Shown in pieces: positions 59,301 to 64,000 of a stretch of 64,000 nt of DNA. Positions within the stretch are counted from its first letter, which is position 1, and every line of letters begins with the position of its first letter. The stretch is from Hofstenia miamia (lineage: Eukaryota > Xenacoelomorpha > Acoela), in the NCBI GenBank assembly GCA_004352715.1, contig SCFE01000047.1, positions 2,016,552-2,080,551 of the forward strand. The letters run 5' to 3'. The notes below the pieces were generated by a model. It ran no database searches, was not told the DNA's origin, and saw nothing but the letters and a program-made list of their open reading frames with translations. Position numbers and translations under genes: made by a program.

Positions 59301-62059
59301 CACCGTTTTTTATTGCGAGCATGCTCTGGTCGGACCAATAAAATGACGACCGGACATCGTTTACCCAAATCACACGGCTTATAACTATATAAGTACATAG
59401 TATAGCATGGGCATGTCCTATATATGAATCAGACTTGTCAACGAGCCGTAATTTCTAAGCTCGGCTCGATTCAACTCGGTAGTTTTCTTAAAAATATTGT
59501 GCTGCCAGAATTTTTTTAAATTGCTCTTCCTATAATTTAATAAACATTTCTAAAATACGATTATAAGTAAGGAATATTGAATAAAAAATACGAAAAATCT
59601 GCATAATCAAATTAACAAGCAGCACTAAAAATTTGGTTTGCTTAAAAACGGCTCGTTTAATATCCAATACTCTGCTCAAGCTCGGCTGGTTGACAAGTCT
59701 GATATGAAGCTTCTCGTAAAAGACAAAATTGTATAGGAATTTGTGCTGGAGTTGTTTATGATTATTTTCCAGCTAAATTCATAATATAATAATAATTCAA
59801 AAAAACCAGAACTAAACTTCGAATTACAATAACAAAAATAACGTAAAGCAAAATTGAAAATAAAAAAAAGTCCAGTTCACATTTGTCTCTGAACCACAAA
59901 TACTTACAAATTATTTAAAAAATGGAAAAAAATTGTTGTTTCTATATAGAAATGCGAAAAATATGAAAAAATGACTTTATACAAATTTTCATTAAATAAA
60001 TGAAATTGTAACATCAAAAAAAGGATTGCTGAGCGTCAAAATGTTCATTTGATAAGTTCAGAAAATATAAAAATGATGAGAGTAATATACCAAGGACTTC
60101 AAATGTGTAATCAAATAGCTAAAAATTCTATACTGGATTTTCATTTATTGAAATAAAACGCCTAAAATACCAATTCTAATTGACTTATACACAAGCTATG
60201 TTTATCAACTTCTCTGAAGTTACAACAATTTACAGCTTGCTTTGACATTTTCAAATACTGTAGAAACCTTATACAAAAAAATGTGACAAAATCTGCTCTA
60301 AAAGTAACATAGAAGAGTTTGCAAAACAGTAGTAATTGGGCTGGGCTTAATCTTGGGTCTAATGTTTTAATTGATATGTGAAATACATGACAATAATTCA
60401 CTTGAGAACTTAACTTTGCAAATGATAGAAAACACTTTCTCTAGGTTAAATCAGCTCTGCATTTTTGGCTGGTGCAATACTTCTCACATCTAAATTTTGT
60501 CTGCAACAAGCAAAGAGCAGTTCTGAAAACTCTCTTACTTTGTGCTGATTAAAAAAATGCAAGTTGGCAGAGAATTTTAGTAATTGAATGTATACGAACT
60601 GATGTGTTCTCTAAATGATAAAAATGGTGATTGGATATAGAGATAACTCATGGTAATAATTAGTTGTGGCAATACTTATATTACTAAATTGGTGGCGGCT
60701 GTAGGAAGAACTTATGAAATGTAACATGTATTACAAGTTTATTGAATTAAGGTTAACAATGCAATGTAATTTTAAACACGATTGATTTAGGATTGTTGAC
60801 GGACCAAGGCCGATATGCACATATTAATCAATATATTATGTAAATTATCCATTCAAATTATGTTCCTCTATGAGGTATAAGACACTAACAAAGGGGAAAA
60901 ACCTAAATAATTTGGACCGACCAGGATTTGGGACTAAAAAAAGACCAATTTACAATTCTGCCGTTCACCGCGGCACACTCAGAAACTTTCGAGCAGTTCT
61001 CAAAATAGGGTTCGGGTGGCTGTCCCTTAAACATGCTCTTGACGAAACATAAAGTAAGCCTGAGTAGATGTGTATATTGCCTTAGAAAATAACACTGAAT
61101 ACTATCCAACACAATTTTCCAACCTTTCATTGCATTTGTTGGAATTATAGTAAATGCAAAATATAAGAATAGCATACTATATATAAAATAAATGTTGTAG
61201 TGGGAAGTTTTAGGAAGAATAAATAAAAGAAAAATAATTTATTAATGCATCTGTTGCATTTTCTTTAATAGCAATCTCTTGCGATAAATCATGTCATTAC
61301 TTGGACTGCAGCTGTTAGATTCCATCGTTAAATGAATGGGAACAGCCAAATAAAGCACAATTAAACTCCATTGTAATCAAGAAGAATAGGATTGAAAGAA
61401 TTAAAGGTCAACCCCACAAATGTCAGACGTATCTATTTCTCATTTAGATCAATAAAGCAATATCGTCAGTCAGAAACTAATAATTAAATGGTGTAACACT
61501 TTCGAAATAATATTCATAATTATAATAAAGTACACTAATTGGAAGATTGCCTTATAAACTGGAAAATGAAAATAAAAAAGTTTTGATGATCTTCTAAACA
61601 ACATTCGAATTTTCAATTTCATTGATTTTAATATAAAATAAAATATTTAGACGTAAAATTTTAGAATTACGAAATTGTATAAAAACTGCAAAACAAGAAA
61701 GTTCACTGTAAGGATGAGCGAAATAAAAAATTCCAGACTTCGTTGAAAAAAACTACAATTTGAAGATCGCTGAAAAATCTATTTCGGAATATGTTAAAAA
61801 TATTCCTACTTAAGGCCTCTGTTTTTGAAGACAAAGCATCAATGAGGGAAAATCTACTTAAAACAATACCTGAATCTTTTTCTGAACGTCGGGGATCACG
61901 TAGAAAATGAGCCACCTGATCAAGCTTATCGGCGAAGTTAAGAGCAGGACGAGTAGAGCGCGAATGCTGGTCAGACGCTACTCGTTGACAAGCGGTAATG
62001 AGATCAGAAACTTCAAATAACACTTGGTTAGTCAATTTTCTGTATTCTGGTGATGACAT
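35907..62059 (-). CDS. VCL: Vinculin, C-terminal half (13 exons; gene span)
   Basis: Vinculin links talin and catenin complexes to F-actin at adhesion sites; its head recruits partners, and its helical-bundle tail binds actin and acidic lipids. Exons, in transcript order: 62059-61870, 58417-58272, 58225-58133, 54515-54446, 54402-54251, 49331-48956, 48623-48535, 48149-48086, 48042-47947, 45243-45012, 44568-44445, 39443-39353, 36073-35907. They sum to 1,890 nt with matching phases and no internal stop, giving 629 residues. Residues 1-380 correspond to the later head repeats, about 410-418 to the proline hinge (PERPPPP), and about 450-629 to the tail (RWQSSGNDLIAAAKKM, KIPTLSTQLKIVSTVKASM, NAENLMKC). 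The product is divergent: the vertebrate FPPPPP EVH1-binding site is not present and the C-terminus is RWKRKIPIASF instead of one ending in WYQ. The first exon here starts at an acceptor, so the 5' exons lie beyond the window. Introns are filled with transposons. Confidence 0.93.
36530..36835 (+). mobile_element. Tc1/mariner transposase C-terminal remnant
   Basis: WLPQSQDINIIENLWRKLKH at about 36591-36650 is the D-x-NxIENxW block containing the third catalytic acid of Tc1-type transposases. About 100 bp on, SLPKRLIAVRRMQGHLNKY matches the usual C-terminal end. Stops separate the pieces. Upstream sequence (from about 36300) may belong to the same element but is unreadable. It lies in the last vinculin intron. 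Confidence 0.7.
36836..39352. other. Vinculin intron 12, remainder
   Basis: No exon-like or named transposon sequence was recognised between the Tc1 remnant and exon 12. Short open pieces at 37160-37450 and 37500-37950 look like worn transposon coding sequence but show no identifiable motif. Confidence 0.5.
39353..39443 (-). CDS. VCL: Vinculin exon 12
   Basis: AATTTAG acceptor, CAAG/GTAATT donor. Encodes ALQQIIAKIPTLSTQLKIVS followed by TVKASMIGRQ, the most conserved tail helix, within the actin-binding face of the tail bundle. Ends in phase 1, joining GGA with exon 13. Confidence 0.95.
42160..42750 (+). other. Foreign-looking insertion inside the Tigger transposase
   Basis: Between QPLD (about 42150) and AWDKAASVG (about 42775) the sequence departs from pogo transposases. 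It contains open pieces with cysteine pairs (WGCNICAHIKKR at 42370; CKCGKTVCHSKRTLGC at about 42625) that I cannot place in the family. It may be a secondary insertion or a lineage-specific domain. No clean target duplication was seen. Confidence 0.35.
43205..43352 (+). pseudogene. PHD-like zinc finger at the Tigger C-terminus
   Basis: YCGLCQ, then after a frameshift IECQLCCFWFHEECVDAVG and YICDECES stop. The spacing C-x2-C, C-x2-C, H-x2-C, C-x2-C is that of a PHD finger. Such C-terminal fingers are known in some pogo/jerky-type transposases. Confidence 0.6.
44445..44568 (-). CDS. VCL: Vinculin exon 11
   Basis: Acceptor TTTTTAG at 44569-44575, donor CAG/GTGAAT. The first base completes AAT from exon 10. 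Encodes SERGDKRVLISLTKLISSTA and MEVYEEASVIAKKCQDRSLR, matching the second and third tail helices. An internal CCACAG at about 44506-44511 looks like an acceptor, but using it would lose RGDKRVLISL and the phase, so the upstream acceptor is right. Confidence 0.92.
44954..46215. repeat. Apparent false tandem duplication, unit A
   Basis: Matches 46217-47478 with offset 1263 and no differences noticed except near the (TA)n end. Contains exon 10 and flanking intron. Ends in (TA)n directly before a single N. Confidence 0.85.
45012..45243 (-). CDS. VCL: Vinculin exon 10 (copy A)
   Basis: Acceptor TTTTAG, donor AA/GTAAGA. Encodes the linker after the proline hinge and the first tail helix (APIMQAAYSLHMTAQRW, SGNDLIAAAKKMPPLMAQ). 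Its length, 232 nt, is not a multiple of three, so only one copy can be used in a transcript; an apparently identical copy lies at 46275-46506. Confidence 0.9.
46216..46216. other. Single N between duplicated segments
   Basis: Sequence after the N restarts at aaaacatgtgg, already seen at 44954. This is the mark of two overlapping contigs abutted without merging, probably because the (TA)n tract ended one of them. Confidence 0.85.
46217..47478. repeat. Apparent false tandem duplication, unit B
   Basis: Second copy of unit A. It continues rightward through (TA)n(GA)n into unique intron sequence, whereas unit A continues leftward to exon 11, so one merged copy restores a simple intron-exon structure. 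Confidence 0.85.
46275..46506 (-). CDS. VCL: Vinculin exon 10 (copy B, likely the same exon)
   Basis: Identical to copy A with the same splice sites. Splicing both in series would shift the frame (232 nt each), so this is best read as an assembly duplicate, or less likely a real duplicated exon used alternatively. Confidence 0.7.
47461..47522. repeat. (TA)n(GA)n compound microsatellite
   Basis: About 20 TA units followed by about 10 GA units. Tyrosine/isoleucine-rich and RERE-type frames here are artefacts. Confidence 0.95.
47947..48042 (-). CDS. VCL: Vinculin exon 9 (proline hinge)
   Basis: CGTTTAG acceptor, ACTG/GTATGA donor. Encodes AGDVSQYTACPNINFNIETV and then PERPPPPVTTPT. The PERPPPP run corresponds to the second proline-rich motif of the vertebrate hinge, which binds SH3 proteins; the first motif (FPPPPP) has no counterpart. 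Confidence 0.9.
48086..48149 (-). CDS. VCL: Vinculin exon 8
   Basis: CTTTAG acceptor, CCAG/GTAGTT donor. Encodes ARTDVEKVRQALFACYQSDR, the last head helix before the hinge (vertebrate AVAKVREAF region). Confidence 0.88.
48535..48623 (-). CDS. VCL: Vinculin exon 7
   Basis: TTTTAG acceptor, ACGAAG/GTACCT donor. Encodes VKSMSTAIKNFEARGDAGSF and EQFEKLATK; position and phase fit the head D4 region, similarity is low. Confidence 0.85.
48956..49331 (-). CDS. VCL: Vinculin exon 6
   Basis: Longest exon (125 codons plus one base), with TTATAG acceptor and AAATG/GTGAAT donor. Begins IREYSRLLVGASSIVFRDPS, the relative of the VVSAARILLRNPG segment, and continues through the D3-D4 helices (LVNAVDLSVDAASF, GCKRMARLVQMCD). 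Codons used are GC-richer than the flanking introns. Confidence 0.93.
49332..50330. other. Vinculin intron 5, proximal part
   Basis: AT-rich intron sequence. The plus-strand frame 49952-50146 shows no domain. Confidence 0.5.
52527..53507. mobile_element. hAT-type element nested in the P element, 8-bp TSD
   Basis: Ends CAGAGATGGAACCGG and, inverted, CAGAGTTGGAACCGG, flanked by the identical target duplication cgctgagg (52519-52526 and 53508-53515). The subterminal regions are very GC-rich, with repeated ccggcc/ggccgg palindromes, in strong contrast to the AT-rich inside with (TA)n. The true length is unknown because of a 527-N gap. Too short in its visible parts for a transposase, so a MITE-like member is likely. 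Confidence 0.88.
52795..53321. other. Assembly gap (527 N)
   Basis: Gap inside the hAT element; the right edge is (TA)n, which probably stopped assembly. Confidence 0.99.
54251..54402 (-). CDS. VCL: Vinculin exon 5
   Basis: TATTTAG acceptor, GGAAAG/GTTTCT donor. Encodes VADRKTVYLARCGEFVNASK and on to LKFVKTAEGK, matching the vertebrate EVFDERAANFENHSGKL to SVKTAREL region (head D3). Confidence 0.92.
54446..54515 (-). CDS. VCL: Vinculin exon 4
   Basis: Acceptor GTATTTAG at 54516, donor TTTAG/GTACGA. Encodes IENEFLDIKAPVKNLVEASE and APL. A second acceptor 12 nt upstream (CTTTAG at 54528) would add GCT CGT ATT TAG and stop translation, so the inner acceptor must be used for the protein. Confidence 0.9.
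55910..56257. mobile_element. MITE with CAGACTTGTCAAC ends, copy 1
   Basis: Ends CAGACTTGTCAACGA and, inverted, CAGACTTGTCAACAA; 348 bp. Flanks atcttaat and atcaaaat match at 6 of 8 bases, compatible with a worn 8-bp hAT duplication. Internal subterminal runs rich in aagctcg/gagctcg. Same family as 59430-59701. Confidence 0.75.
56258..58132. other. Vinculin intron 3, remainder
   Basis: AT-rich, no exon recognised. A GC-richer patch at about 57390-57480 and another at 57640-57660 may be ends of worn DNA transposons, but no matched terminal repeats were found. Confidence 0.5.
58133..58225 (-). CDS. VCL: Vinculin exon 3
   Basis: CTTTAG acceptor, GAATCG/GTAACA donor, 31 codons in phase 0. Encodes SNSPEAINYARQIENIVDRL and NDFVQGSLIES, matching the [20 protein letters not shown] helix of vertebrate vinculin. 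Confidence 0.92.
58272..58417 (-). CDS. VCL: Vinculin exon 2
   Basis: TTTTAG acceptor; donor chosen as GGTTTG/GTTCGT because only that keeps phase 0 with exon 3. Encodes VASLLSILDTARDMSSTLAP to NRLLSLSSKGL, matching the RGLVAEGHRLANVM to LAARGEG region. Confidence 0.88.
58560..58620. repeat. (TA)n tract and lone Harbinger-like end
   Basis: A short (TA)n at 58567-58586 is followed by ggggctgcgttccaacc, which resembles PIF/Harbinger (ISL2EU-like) termini. No partner end was found nearby. Confidence 0.35.
59430..59701. mobile_element. MITE with CAGACTTGTCAAC ends, copy 2
   Basis: Ends CAGACTTGTCAACGAGCCG and, inverted, CAGACTTGTCAACCAGCCG; 272 bp. Flanked by atatgaat and atatgaag (7 of 8 bases), an 8-bp duplication as made by hAT transposases. 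Shorter than copy 1 but clearly the same family. Confidence 0.82.
59702..61869. other. Vinculin intron 1, remainder
   Basis: AT-rich. Short open frames at 60162-60401 (minus), 60870-61052 (plus) and 60903-61175 (minus) show no domain or splice logic; no exon was recognised between exons 1 and 2. Confidence 0.5.
61870..62059 (-). CDS. VCL: Vinculin exon 1 of this window
   Basis: Acceptor ATTTTAG at 62060-62066, donor TCAG/GTATTG. Begins MSSPEYRKLTNQVLFEVSDL; the ATG is simply the first codon after the acceptor, not a start codon. Encodes also RPALNFADKLDQVAHFLRDP, the relative of [20 protein letters not shown]. It is internal to the protein, so more exons are expected beyond 64000. Confidence 0.92.
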
Positions 62060-62156
62060 CTAAAATATATAATTCAATAAATTAGTAAATATTGAAAATA
62101 AAAAAAAATAAGGACATTGCCTTCAAATCGGATTGATTGAATGTTAAGAAATCTAA

Positions 62157-62456
62157 TGCTGCGTTTCCATTGTTTACAGAGGTCCATAGGTTAAAATGTG
62201 GTGCGCAAATTTACTTGGATACGGATTTAATCAAAACACCAAAACCACAAGTTGAGATGATTGACAGCCAAAATTTACTCGCTACCGGCTGAGCACATTG
62301 CCGCTCTACCTCAATTCCGAAATAATTTACTTACCGTACCCTTCTCATGTGAACAGTCAGCAATTTCTGGACGCTACAGTGTAAACACTCCAAAAGCACG
62401 CTACGGCTACCTACTTGAAATTTAATTGACCGTAGCGTGTTCGTGGAACCGCAGCA
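62157..62456. mobile_element. PIF/Harbinger-like MITE, 3-bp TSD
   Basis: Ends TGCTGCGTTTCCA and, inverted, TGCTGCGGTTCCA, flanked by TAA on both sides (62154-62156, 62457-62459). The three-base TAA target and GCTGCG-type ends fit PIF/Harbinger. 300 bp, no coding capacity. Internal inverted repeat around cgctacgg/ccgtagcg. Confidence 0.72.
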
Positions 62457-62459
62457 TAA

Positions 62460-63570
62460 GTATTAAATTATTCAAAAAACATTCAAATAGGTTTAATGAT
62501 ACTATGTTTCAGAACATTAGTTAATTCAAAGGCCTTTTGCAACGATTACTGTGTTAAGGCCATCGGGCATTTTTAGTGAAATCAATAGTTGTTACTGAGC
62601 CATATTAAAAAGGTTGTAATCTAACGTATTTCATCATGAGCATTTCCAAAACGAAGGCACTTTTGTGATGCACTCACACTAAATCTGAATTCGGGGCCGA
62701 AATTGAAGGAAAAATAATCACAGATGATTATTTCGCTGCTTTTAGCAGAAATCATCGGCAATTGCAAGACTCCAGGAACAAATCTTCAAACATAGAATGA
62801 ATAGCTGCAAAACTAATAATGAGCGATATGCGAACACAGCCAGAGCAATAGGCTATACGTCCAAATTCTGACACGGGAAATTGGGTGAAATTTTAGGGGC
62901 ATAAAGAAGTATTGCTAGATCAGTGGCAAAAACAAAACAAGACCATGGTTTATTTCTTGTAGAAACCTGTAAAAAGGAAAAGGAATATAAACTAAGGCAA
63001 ATTTCTCATTGATTAATATCTAAATTTTTCGAAATCAAAATTGGAGTACACAAAATATCCAAGTCTCACAGTAATGAATGAATATTTGTTCATCTTAGTT
63101 CTCACATTTTCAGTAGATAATATTCGCAGGTACCAAAAAGACTCATTTTGATAAAATACTTCTTATATAAAGGTTGTTTAAGAGTGCAGGCAATTTTTTT
63201 TAACAGTATTTATAAACTGTTTCCTATACTTTTCTTCTACTAGAATGTAGAGCAAAATTTTTCTCACCAAGCACACAAAACAACATATGAATCAATGAGT
63301 CAAAAGATGAACAGAAATTGAATTGCCTACGAATAATAAATTAAGAATGATTTTGTGTGAATCAATTCTAATGATTCATTCATCCATTGTGTAGTTAACG
63401 AATCTATGCACAATTCCCAAGCCACAGCTTGTTTGGAAGTCCTTGAAATTACGTGACAAGGTAGGATACAAACGGGAACAAAAATAATATTGGCTTTAGA
63501 TGCAGCGGCATGCAAGGAAAAGCCTATTCTTATATTAATTCGAATCTTTATTAAAATGATTCATGTAATA
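62460..63570. other. No gene recognised
   Basis: AT-rich. The minus-strand frame 63515-63327 has no recognisable domain and does not resemble the preceding vinculin segment. Confidence 0.5.
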
Positions 63571-63670
63571 CAGTCGAACCTCTCTATAGTTAAGTTCAAG
63601 GGACCAAACAAATAAAGAAACTATGGGAGGTTTTAACTATAGAGAGGCTGCTATAGAATGGGGATGTAAA
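63571..63670 (+). repeat. Pogo-like terminal repeat, left end
   Basis: TA followed by CAGTCGAACCTCTCTATAG is the usual opening of pogo/Tigger elements, with a second inverted piece (aactatagagaggctgctatag) 60 bp in. The other end would lie beyond the window. Confidence 0.5.
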
Positions 63671-64000
63671 CACATATCAAATATCTATCAACATAATGAT
63701 AATTTCTTCAAAATTTGTGTAGGGGATTCAATGGCATTAGTTCTCTTAGCAAAACAAAATATTTTTATTTTAAAGTACTTCATATGGCTGGCATAAATGG
63801 GTTAAAGAACCAAAACCAAAAATTCCCTTCCCATTGTCATCCGCTATACAAGATGTGGGCCGCGGCTGGCAGCAGCAAAATATGGAAACATCGGAAGAAC
63901 ATTAAAATGTTACTTGGTGTTTCGATGTTTTTGATTGTGCTGCTATTGTTAGATGCTAAGATCTGCTTCATGATCCACATATTTAAACAAACTATAGAAT

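Noticed and set aside
1-64000. CRISPR arrays, bacterial operons, Shine-Dalgarno sites
   Set aside because: Spliced genes and animal transposons show a eukaryotic genome, and no regularly spaced short repeats occur.

Overview
The window is a piece of an animal nuclear genome. It is AT-rich, has small exons spliced by GT-AG introns, and carries animal-type transposon families (Penelope, non-LTR, LTR, pogo/Tigger, P, hAT, Tc1/mariner, MITEs). No bacterial operon structure, CRISPR array, rRNA or convincing tRNA was seen. The one host gene is divergent, so a fast-evolving invertebrate is likely, but the sequence does not fix the phylum.

Host gene: the minus strand from 62059 down to 35907 encodes the C-terminal half of vinculin, the actin-binding adaptor of focal and cell-cell adhesions. 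Thirteen exons can be read with consistent splice phases. Together they give 1,890 nt (629 codons plus stop), close to the matching part of vertebrate vinculin. The N-terminal head exons lie beyond the right edge. The introns are loaded with transposons.

Left part (1-8.4 kb): a broken Penelope-like reverse transcriptase, a displaced copy of the vinculin tail exon between two 1000-N gaps, ends of two different non-LTR elements, and two Penelope 3' ends facing each other across a (TA)n tract.

8.4-21.7 kb: a nested complex of two LTR-element families on both strands, recognisable from LTRs, primer-binding sites, polypurine tracts and a gag-like protein. No reverse transcriptase is visible in it.

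22.4-26.1 kb: a decayed cluster of short plus-strand reading frames resembling the structural-gene set of Maverick/Polinton/adintovirus-like elements (tentative). 27-36 kb: two Penelope fragments back to back, a hAT MITE with a perfect 8-bp target duplication, a decayed non-LTR element, a SINE-like repeat and unassigned repeats.

35.9-62.1 kb: vinculin, with a Tc1/mariner remnant, a 3.7-kb Tigger/pogo element, a P element itself split by a hAT element, and several MITEs in its introns.

Assembly quality matters here. Two single-N positions (15708, 46216) and the small contig at 2772-3800 all coincide with near-identical duplicated sequence and look like false duplications. One of them duplicates vinculin's tail exon in a way that would break the reading frame.
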